From CAYQQU01 sp964419545 (lineage in GTDB: Bacteria; Bacteroidota; Bacteroidia; Chitinophagales; Saprospiraceae), in assembly GCA_964419545.1 (NCBI GenBank), contig CAYQQU010000015.1, positions 24,868 through 88,867 of the forward strand: DNA of 64,000 bases, given 5' to 3'. The notes beneath the pieces are model-generated. The model made no database searches. It had not been told where the DNA came from and saw only the letters and a program-made list of their open reading frames with translations. Below are positions 54,662 to 64,000 of this stretch, in pieces (the first letter of the stretch is position 1; each line of letters starts with the position of its first letter). The position numbers and the translations under genes are program-made.

Positions 54662-56345
54662 NNNNNNNNNNNNNNNNNNNNNNNNNNNNNNNNNNNNNNN
54701 NNNNNNNNNNNNNNNNNNNNNNNNNNNNNNNNNNNNNNNNNNNNNNNNNNNNNNNNNNNNNTGATGACGGGGGATTACACGCTCGAATCGGCCGACACGA
54801 TCCCGACGGTAGACGCAGGCTTCCTGGTGTTGGGTAAGATCGGCGACCTGGCTTGGGACGACCTCAACGGCAACGGTATCCAGGATGCCGGAGAGCCCGG
54901 CGTTGAAAATGTGGCGGCGACCCTAACCGGTACGGACAATTTAGGTAACGACATCAATATATCCCTGAATACCGACGCCGCCGGCATGTATATGTTCGGC
55001 GACCTGTGGCCAGGGACTTACAAGGTAACGTTTGCGCCGCCGGCTTCCTCCACTTATCAGCCTACCGCGCTTGATGACCCCTCCGGTTTCGGTGACGACA
55101 CCGTCGACAGCGATGCCGATCCAGCGAACAACTTGATGACACCGAGTTATGCAATCACTTCCGGTGACACTATCCCCACCCTGGACGCAGGTTTTTACGT
55201 TCCGGGTAAGCTGGGCGACCTCGTTTGGGAAGACATCAACGGCAACGGTATCCAAAATGGCGGTGAGCCTGGAATAGCCGGGGCGCAAGCGGTTCTTACG
55301 GGAACCGACGGTCTGGGCCATCCCGTCGGACCGCTGCCGATGACTACCGACGACGTCGGCATGTATATGTTCGGCGACTTGTGGCCGGGCCGCTACGAGG
55401 TGGCTTTTCTGCCACCCGGTAGCGCGGCCTTCGTCCCGACGGCAGTTGACGATCCTTCCTCATTCGGTAATGATATGACCGATAGCGATGCCGATCCGGA
55501 TAATGGCTTGCGAACAAGCCTTTATGAAATTCAGTCGGGCGACACCATCCCCACCGTCGACGCCGGCTTCCTGGTGCCCGGCAAGCTGGGGGATTTGGTA
55601 TGGCACGATATCAACGGCAACGGCATCCAGGGCGCCGACGAACCCGCCATCGAAAATGTTCTGGTCTCCCTCTCCGGGACCGACGGCCTCGGCAATGCGG
55701 TGACCCTGGCTCCGCAGACCACCGACGGCGCCGGCATGTACATGTTCGGCGACTTGTGGCCGGGCTCCTACAAAGTGACCTTTACGCAGCCGGATGGCTA
55801 CGATACGGCAACCGCGGTGGACGACCCCGCCGGCTACGGCGATGACGCCGTCGACAGCGATGCGGATCCGGATAACGGCTTGATGACAGGCTTGTACCTG
55901 ATCGAATCGCGGGATACCATCCCGACGATCGACGCCGGCTTCCTGAATTACGGCAAAGTAGGCGATATCGTCTGGATCGACCTGGACGAAAACGGCCGGC
56001 AGGATACCGGCGAGCCGGTGCTGGAACATGCGAAATTGACGTTAACCGGCACTGACAACCTGGGCAACACCTTTATGGAAATGCAGTTTACCGATGAGAA
56101 CGGCAATTATATGTTTACCGAACTCTGGCCGGGCAATTATCAAATGACCTTTGATCTTAGTTCGATTACCGCTCCCGCGGAATTGGTGGAATTTTCGGAG
56201 TATCTGGTGTTTACCATGCAAGATCAGGGGGATGACGGCGGCGACAATGACGCCAACCCCAACGACTTTGATTCGCCTATCGGAATGACCGATCCCTTTG
56301 ACCTGGTTTCCGGAACGGTAAATATTACGATCGACGCGGGCAGCA
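53838..56345 (+). repeat. SdrD-B-coding repeat array with the assembly gap inside
   Basis: Unit starts (codon of K in KLGD): 53838, 54210, 54576, then after the gap 54836, 55208, 55583 and 55955. Intervals are 366-375 bp. Each unit encodes GDxVWxDxNGNGxQD and GMYMFGDLWPGxYKV. Units 54210 and 54576 are almost identical in DNA, which explains the gap. Confidence 0.88.
54662..54761. other. Assembly gap of 100 N
   Basis: Exactly 100 N, so a placeholder of unknown true length. Aligning both flanks with the previous repeat predicts at least 206 bp missing. That length puts both halves of the giant gene in one frame. Confidence 0.9.
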
Positions 56346-59300
56346 TCATCCCTTGTGTGCCGCCTACCGACCTGGAAGCGCAGAACGTTATGCTGACTAC
56401 CTTCACGCTGCAATGGGAAGTGAACAATGACCCCCTCATGGGCACGGATGTCAACAACCACTGCTGGAATATCGAAGTCGGCGGCGTGGGCTTCGCACCG
56501 GGCGACGGCCAGGCGGTGGTGATGCTCACAGTTTGTGAAGGCGATCCCGGGGTGACGGTCAACGGCGACCAGGTCAGCTACGATATTGTGGGTCTGCAAC
56601 CGGGCGCCTGCTACCGGGCGCATGTTTCCGAGACCTGCGACGGCTACGCGCCGCCCCTGAACGTAGTGGGCTGGAGCGAAGGCGTGGAGTTCTGCACCTT
56701 CGACGAACCACCCGTGGTGACGGGCAGCGGCGCGGCGCCGACCTGCCCGCAGGTGAGCCCCGGTTTTGCGCCCGACGGCGCATTGACGGTGGCCGTAACG
56801 GACGGCGCCAGTTGCTCCGGGACGACTTATGACGTGGAAGTGATCGACGGCCCGTTCGCGCTTACGCCCCCGGCATACAGTGGCGTGCCGGCCGGTGATT
56901 ATACTTTTACCGGCGCCGGCCCCGGAACTTATACGGCGAGGGTTACCGAAACAGGGCCCTGCTTGCAAAAGCCGGCCTTACACCCGGTAGAGATCCAGAT
57001 CGTCGTGCCGGACGCCGTGGATACGGAAGCGCCCCAGAAGGAAGTGGTCGATGTGTTAGGTAATCCGGTAACCGCGCTCGGGCCGTTCGTTTTGCCCGAA
57101 GGCTCGTGTTCACATCAGATGGACCTGTATGTGCGCGGCTTCGATAGCTGCGACGGACTCATTACCGGCTCCGGCGCAGTAACGGCAATCGCAACGACCA
57201 GCCCGACTACCGTTGACCCGGGCACGCAAGTGACCGTTACGGAAGATGGAACGGGCTTCTACCGCGTGTCCGTCAACTTCAGCATCGGAACGACCGAACT
57301 GACGATCGCGATAAGCGACATTTCGGGTAACGAAACGAGCATGACCTACACCGTCGAAGTGATCGATAATACCAACCCCAGCCTGACCATGGTCGGGCCC
57401 AATAATGTTACGATTCCCGACTGCGCCGAAGACCGGCCGGTAATCGTAACGGTATACGTGGATGATCTGTGCGACCAGAGTGTCGACCCGGATATGCTGA
57501 CCGTCGACTTCGGGGGTAATCCTTATGTATTAAACTTCGACGGCGGCGATTACTTCGAATACATCGTCACCGTAGGGCCGGAGGACGACGGCCAGGTGTG
57601 GAGCGCGACTTATGTCGACGCAAGCGGCAATGTCGGCTTCGCCGATGTGGAAGTGGGCGTAGAACAAGCTGCCGGCGACCAGCCGCCCGTCATCCTGGCC
57701 GCGGACGAGAACGTGGTTATGCCGGTCTGCGATTTCGAAGACACTTACTACAGCTTCCAGATCCTCGACGACTGTGAGGACATCAACATCGATGATATTG
57801 TATTTGACGACGGCGGCTCGGGCCTGACCATCAGCTTCATTGATCCGGATGAGGACAATAATACGGTATTCGTTGAGACGACCGGTGCGGTGGCGCCGGG
57901 TACCTACGTGCTGAACATCAGCTACCAGGGCACAGATTTACAGCCCCTGCTGACGGTGAGCGAACAGGCCGACCAGTCGCCGGTCGTAACGCTGCCCGGC
58001 AATCTGAACTTTACGATCCCGACCTGCGGGGAGTCGGTGACGACGACCTTTTCAGTGACCATTCACGACGACTGCGATGAGACGCTGGAGGAAGGTAACG
58101 CCTTCTTTACGTTCTGTGGCGAGCCGATAGAGCCGGCATTGGTCAACAATAGCAACGCCGGTCAGCTCTACGCTGAATTTGTGCTGCCGATCACCGCAGC
58201 GGATGACGGCTGCCTGCTCATCGCCGGGTATACCGATAGCGCGGGGAATACTACCACAGTGGACGGACTGGTGAGCGTGACGGCGCAGCCCGACAACTGG
58301 GCGCCGGTCGTGATCTACCCAAGCGAAGATATTCAAGAAGAGCTCGACCCATGTGGACCATCTGAGACGGAAGTGTGCTTCGAAGTGACAGCTACCGATA
58401 ACTGTGACGGTGAAATAGCGGCCGTAGTGACGATCGATGGCGTGGAATATCCCGCCACGGACGGCAATACCTATTGTGTGACCCTTACGGACGGCGACCA
58501 CCAGGTTTTGATTACTGCCGAAGATGCCGCGGGCAACGTCACCCAGGAAGATTTCGTAGTGGCTATCGATCAGGACCCCGTGCCGGAGACCAACCTGGCG
58601 TGTAACGACAACCTTAACCTGACGTTGAATGGGGATTGTGAAGCTACGCTGATCGCCGACCTGGTGCTGGATGGCGATTTCGGTTGCCTGACGGAAGCGG
58701 ATTTCGAGATCGTGGTGGTCGATAGTGACGTCAGTAACGGGCCCATTGTTGATGGTCCGGGGACGTACAACTTCGAGATCACTCTGGCGGAGGGCGTGAG
58801 CGGAAACTTCACCACCTGCTGGGGTACCGTGACGGCGGAAGACAAAACGGCGCCGACCATCGACTGCCCGGCGGATACGGAGGTCGCTACGGTGACAGAG
58901 GATGTTCAGATGATCAGCGGCGAGTTGACTGCGGGCGATCCGCAATTGGAAACGGCCAACTACTCCTGCCTGCTGGACGCCTTTAATCCGCCGGCCGGAT
59001 TGCACTATTACGATACTTACACCTTTACGGTTACCCAGTCGGACGTTTTCACATTCGACCTGTTGACGGGCTGGAACGATGGAGCGATGGCGCTGTTCCA
59101 GAGTGGGTTCAATCCTGCTGATCCCTGCCAGAACGTGATCGGCTTCAGCGACGACGCCTTTGCGGCCGGGCAGGCGCCGTTCGATCCGCTGTTGCGCCTG
59201 GCCCTTCCCTTGCAGGCCGGCCAGACGTACACCTTATTGGTGACGAGCTGGCCGCCCGATCAAACCGGGGATTACGAAGTGGCGGTGATCAGCGACGGCG

Positions 59301-62300
59301 CCGGATTGCTGACCGGGTACGAGGTCGTCAGCCAAACGTTCGAGCGCGAGTTGATCTGCGATGATTTCGATCAAATTTTCAACCAGCCCAATAGCATGGC
59401 TTTTGTCGGGGAACCTACTGTGGCGGATAATTGTACCGATCCGCCGGCAATCAGCTTCACCGACACTTTCTCCGCCGGCGGCGATTGCGGCGAGGTGGTG
59501 ATCACGCGAACCTTCATCACCGAGGATGAGGCCGGGCTTACCGCCGGCTGCACCCAGGAGATCACTCTGCGCAAGCCGACCCTGGCCGACGTCACCCTGC
59601 CCCCCTTTACCGCTTACCTGGAATGTGATGAAAGCTTCCCGACAGACGGCAACGGCAACCCGAGCCCGACCGTAACGGGCTATCCCTTCCTGCAAACAGC
59701 ATTCGGTGTCGAGGACCTGGACCAGACCTACTGCAACCTGGCCGCCAGCTATGCCGACCAGGAACGCATCGAAGTCTGCGAAGGGACTTACAAGCTGGTG
59801 CGCGAGTGGACCGTGCTCGACTGGTGCGCGCCGGGTGCGAGCTTTATCTACACGCAGATTATCAAGGTAGGCGACTTCACCGGTCCGGCAATCAGCTGCC
59901 CGACCGTCGATTACGATTGGGACGGGCAACCGGACCCGCTGGTGATCCCCACCGGACCGTTCGACTGCTCGGCGGCTTTCGAGGCGCCCCTGCCGACGGT
60001 AACCGACAACTGTTCGAGCTTCAGTATCCTCACGGAAGTGATCACGGATGTCCAGGTCGACGTCACCAACCAATACGGACAAGTGGTCGGCCAGGAAACG
60101 AAGACGATCGTAGTGGCGACCATCGCGCCGGGACAACCGCGTTTCCTGAGCGGCATCCCGAAAGGCCAGCATCGCTTCCGGTATACCGTGCAGGATGATT
60201 GCGGCAATGAGTCAGTCGCGGAATGCCCCTTCACGGTAGCCGATAATATCGAGCCGACCGCCATTTGTGATGATGACCTCAATATTTCCGTAGCAAACCA
60301 AGGCCTGGCCCGAGTATACGCCGCCGATATCGACGAAGGCAGCTGGGACAACTGCGGTGCGGTGCGCCTCGAAGTGCGCCGCCTGGTCAAAGTAGACGCC
60401 GATTGCAACCCGGTGACGCCCTTCTACACGCCCTGGGGCGAATTCGTGGAATTCAACTGCTGCGATGCCGGACAAACCGCAACGATCGAGCTGCGCGTCT
60501 GGGACGACGCCAACCATAACGGCGTATTCGGCGGCTGGTACGGCGACGGTCCGGACGCAGCGGATCAGTCGAACCTCTGCTGGCTGGAAGTGATGGTAGA
60601 AGACAAGATCGACCCGGTTTGCGTGGCGCCCCACGCAGCCAGTATCGATTGTGACGCGCTGCCGGCTGACTTCGATCCGCAGGATACTATCCAACTGCAA
60701 CTGTTGTTCGGGACGGCCTCCGCACAGGACAACTGCCTGAGTAAGCCGGAAGAACTGACGCCGGTGGTGAACCTGGACGATTGCGGCTTCGGCACGATCG
60801 TGCGCCGCTTCCGGGCCACGGATAATTACGGCAACGTTTCCACCAACAGCTGCCAGCAACTGGTGACCGTCAACGAAGTGCACGACTACGAAATTAAATT
60901 CCCGCGCGACGCCGAGGCCAACTGCGGCGCTCCGGTAGTCGATACCATCGAAACCCACGAGATCGGCTGCGACCTGCTGGCCGTCAGCGTGGAGGATGAG
61001 TTCTTCAGCGCTTCGGGCGACGAATGCTACAAGATCTTCCGCACTTACCGCGTCATCAATTGGTGCGAATACGACGGCGAAAGCGAGCCGGTGGTGATAA
61101 GCCGCGATGAGGACTGTGACGGCAACCCGGGGGACGAGAACATCTGGGTGCTGGTGCGACCGAACGGCGTGACGTACCTCGACCGCGACAATAACGAAAA
61201 CAATACCAATCCGTTCGCCTTCACAAAAGGCGCGAGCTGCGACGGCCTGACCAACCCGACCGGGCACTGGATCAATTCCACCTTTGACGGCGACGCCAAC
61301 CGCGATCCGGTTACCGGCCAGATGGACGCCGCCAACCCGGGCGAAGGCGATCCCGGCGACAAGGTCCGCGACATCGCCTCGCGCGGCTACTGGCAGTACA
61401 CACAGCACATCCGGGTGTACGACGATAGCGATCCGGAGATCGCAATTGGGGATTTCGACAACTTCTGCAGCCTGGACAACGAAAGTTGCGACGGACCGGT
61501 GAGCATTCCGTTTAGCGTGACGGAGAATTGTACGCCGGATGACGTAGCGATCAAAGCGGTCCTACTGGACGCTTTCTACGACGGCCAAAACTTTGCAAGT
61601 GACTTTTCCCTGGCCGACGGATTGTTTGAGGTGACCGGCGAGTATCCGGATTACCAAATCAGCAGCACCGGCTTGCCGATCGGCAGCCATGCGTTCGAGA
61701 TTCAAGTCGAGGACGGCTGCGGTAATACGAACGCCCTGCTGGCGCCCTTCGCAATAGAAGATTGCAAAGCGCCGGCGCCGATCTGCATCAATGGCCTGGC
61801 CATCGAGTTGATGCCGGCAGAACCAGGCGTCGATGCCGACGGCGACGGTGACGTCGATGCCGGGGCTATGGCGATCTGGGCTTCCGACTTCATTGCCGGC
61901 CCCGTCGCCGATTGTTCCGGGCCGATCGTCTATTCCATCAATCTATCCGGAGAGACGCCCGATATTGACCAGGACGGCCTGGTGCTGACGTGCGATGATC
62001 TGGGTACGGTGATCGTTGAGATCCACGCCTGGGACGCCGTTGGCAATCACGACTTCTGCGAGACCTACGTGTTGGTGCAAGACAACCTCAATGAGTTGTG
62101 TTCGGACAATACGGCGACCATTGCCGGCGGGGTGTACACCGAGGAAGCCGTACCGGTAGAACAGGTCGAAGTTGCGCTGAGCGGCCAGTCGGCGAATGAT
62201 ATGATCACCGGAACCGACGGGCTATTTGCCTTCGGCAGCCTGGCGGCCGGTTACGATTATTCCGTGACGCCCTACCGAAATGACGATCACGTCAATGGGG

Positions 62301-63361
62301 TGACCACCTTCGACCTGGTGAAGATCACCAAGCATATTCTGGGCGAAGAACTATTGGGCAGCCCCTACAAGATCATCGCCGCCGACGCCAACCGGTCGAA
62401 CTCGGTGAGCACCCTGGACTTGATCCAGCTGCGCAAGCTGATTTTAGGAATCACCGACGAACTGCCCGATAATACGAGCTGGCGTTTCGTGGATGCGGCG
62501 TACAGCTTCCCGGACGTCGATGATCCTTTTGCGGAAGCCTTCCCGGAAGTATTGAACTTCAATGATCTGGAAGAAGAACTGTTAGAGGAGGATTTCGTGG
62601 GCGTCAAGATCGGCGATGTTAACGGCAGCGCCCAGCCTAACGCTCTGGTTACGGACGAACGCAACCTCACCGGTCAACTGACCGTCTCCGTACGAGACGA
62701 ACAATTACAGGCGGGAGAGACCTATACCGTTGCTTTCACCGCCGATGATCTGCACCGCATTCAGGGGTATCAGTTCACCTTGCAGTTCGACCGGCAGAAG
62801 GTGGCCCTGATCGATGTGCTCGACGGGGTGGCCAGTCCGGAGAACTTCGGCTTGCGTTTCGTCGAAGAAGGGCTCCTCACCACGAGTTGGCACCTAATGG
62901 AAAACGCAGCGCCCGCATCCGGCGCAACGGATATACTGTTCCGCCTCGTGCTGCGAGCCGAGGCGGCGGCAGCGCTCAGCGATGTGCTTTTCATCAGTTC
63001 CCGGGTGACCGTGGCCGAAGCTTACGACGAAGCGAACCAAACCCTGGCAATAGCGCTGGATTTCGGGAGGGAAACGCCTGGCGAGGCCGGGTTCCGGCTT
63101 TACCAGAACGTACCGAACCCCTTCCGGGGCACGACCGCGATCGGCTTCGAGATGCCTCAGCCCGCTCCGGTTGTCCTGAAGGTTCGGGATATCACCGGCC
63201 GGATCATCAAACTGCTGCGCATCGAGGCCGTCAAAGGGTACAACGAACTGATCCTGGAACAAAAAGACTTATTCCCGGGGGGCGCCGGAGGCGGCGTATT
63301 GCAGTATTCGCTGGAAACGGGGGGCTTCCAGGCTACCCGGCAAATGGTGATTTCGCGGTAA
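54762..63361 (+). CDS. Second giant T9SS substrate, 3' part (after the assembly gap)
   Basis: Continuation of the gene starting at 49632; the apparent ATG at 54764 is inside an SdrD-B repeat and is not a start. Order: the remainder of one SdrD-B repeat and four more (to 56345); an FN3-like domain (CVPPTDLEAQNVMLTTFTLQ); several Ig/HYR-like domains with repeated Asp- and Cys-containing motifs (56700-58600); a section paralogous to the first giant (from about 58600); EF-hand-type dockerin-like loops DHVNGVTTFD and DANRSNSVSTLD (62280-62440); a cohesin-like domain (62660-63060); and a type A sorting domain starting FRLYQNVPNPFRGTTAIGF. Joined with the 5' part, the protein would have about 4.6 kresidues. 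Confidence 0.85.
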
Positions 63362-63626
63362 ATGATCGGAGGGCTTTTCTGCAGGGGCTGCCGGGGTGAT
63401 TTTCTGGGGAATCTAGCCCGGGTTATTTATGGTTTCATCGCAATAGATGAATCCATGAATAACCTGGGCTAGCCCGTGCAGCGGAAAAAACTACCCGGCA
63501 GACGGTAATTTCCCGGTCGTCGGAATGTTGCAAACTACTGACACACCTGTCTGAAAATTAGCAATATGGCGCGATTCTTACTTTGGCGCCATCACGAATC
63601 CGGGTTAACATTTTTACCCGAAGTGT
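63362..63626. other. Intergenic region after the second giant gene
   Basis: Contains REP copy C (63413-63472). The rest, including a CGGGTTAACATTTTTACCCG inverted repeat (63601-63620), shows no gene. Confidence 0.5.
63413..63472 (+). repeat. REP-like palindrome, copy C
   Basis: 26-nt arms (63413-63438 and 63447-63472, three mismatches) bounded by CTAG on both sides; loop CGCAATAG. Shares TCGCAATAGATGA with copies A and B. Confidence 0.8.
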
Positions 63627-63656
63627 TTTGTTTTTGGCATTTTAAATTTATTTTTG
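63627..63656 (+). promoter_or_regulatory. Promoter of the gene at the right edge
   Basis: TTTG (63627-63630), 18-nt spacer, TATTTTTG (63649-63656). A short stem GTCGT/ACGAC (63656-63670) followed by five T lies right at the expected start and might attenuate. The leader to 63954 would be about 290 nt. Confidence 0.6.
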
Positions 63657-63954
63657 TCGTAGAAGACGACTTTTTGTCTGACTGACGACCTAAACGTGGG
63701 TGAATTTTTTATCCACACTGATTACAAATCATGATCGAGATGAGAGAACTATCTACCTACGGTAGTGAACATTCTGTTCTTTTACCTTCCCGTAACGTCC
63801 ATCATTTCCCGTTACTGCGTTCTGCTATTTTTCATCCTCGCTTCATGTGGCTCCTTTTCCTGCGGGAGCTTTCCGATTCGGTTATTCGACCAAATTCGCA
63901 ATAATCCCTTTTTCATTTCTATCTAATCTAACTTTTTAACAAATCTTCGATCTT

Positions 63955-64000
63955 ATGGAAAAAACGAGCTTTACTTTCTGGACGAAAGCGCTCGGTTTGC
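63955..64000 (+). CDS. Start of an unidentified gene, cut by the window end
   Basis: ATG at 63955 with 15 codons visible: MEKTSFTFWTKALGL. The beginning resembles the basic N-region and start of the hydrophobic core of a signal peptide, so another exported protein is plausible. Supported by a consensus promoter 300 bp upstream. Nothing more can be said. Confidence 0.5.
   Translation, partial: MEKTSFTFWTKALGL

Noticed and set aside
54764..63361. A separate gene starting at the ATG 54764
   Set aside because: The ATG is inside an SdrD-B repeat right after the N gap. Repeat alignment joins the frame with the gene from 49632.

Overview
The window reads as a chromosomal contig from a GC-rich Bacteroidota, most likely of the Saprospiria/Lewinella type. 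This is an inference. It rests on several type IX secretion (T9SS) substrates with both kinds of C-terminal sorting domain, a PorP/SprF-family protein, a TonB-dependent receptor, and promoters of the Bacteroidota form (TTTG or TTG, then 18-21 nt, then TAnnTTTG). No rRNA, tRNA, CRISPR array or intact insertion sequence was seen. There is one 100-N assembly gap at 54662-54761.

Left third (1-33 kb): the end of an ABC-2 permease; yebC; a two-gene cell-envelope pair (outer-membrane barrel plus lipoprotein); a minus-strand operon folD - DinB-like - prmA - 1544-residue secreted protein; then a plus-strand surface cluster of a SprB-like adhesin with ten SprB repeats, a PorP/SprF protein and a small SET-domain protein. 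After that come lon-rlmI, a secreted von Willebrand-like protein divergent from an unusual two-domain Clp-like ATPase, an FRG-domain gene coupled to galK, and a metal-related pair: a Cys-rich small exported protein and a TonB-dependent receptor with two N-terminal HMA-like domains.

Right half (33-64 kb): two giant T9SS substrates dominate. The first (3529 residues) carries twelve DUF11 modules, mostly at an exact 136-residue period, and is followed 3 bp later by a GH53 endo-galactanase. The second (about 4.6 kresidues across the gap) carries SdrD-B modules, a GEVED domain and Ig/HYR-like regions. The two share a paralogous C-terminal section ending in dockerin-like, cohesin-like and type A sorting modules. 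Between them lie an alpha-helical 502-residue protein, a small Cys-motif protein, and a roughly 2-kb ORF-poor stretch with a consensus promoter and a strong terminator about 800 nt apart. A further gene starts at the right edge.

Dispersed elements are a notable layer: a REP-like palindrome family (three full and two degenerate copies), a GC-core/CCAAAGACC repeat found in two convergent intergenic spaces, and a nested TTCGTAGTT palindrome. The most promising material for follow-up is the orphan transcription unit at 47.2-48.1 kb, the dockerin+cohesin giants, the HMA-TonB receptor fusion and the Clp-like ATPase with a degenerate first ATPase domain.
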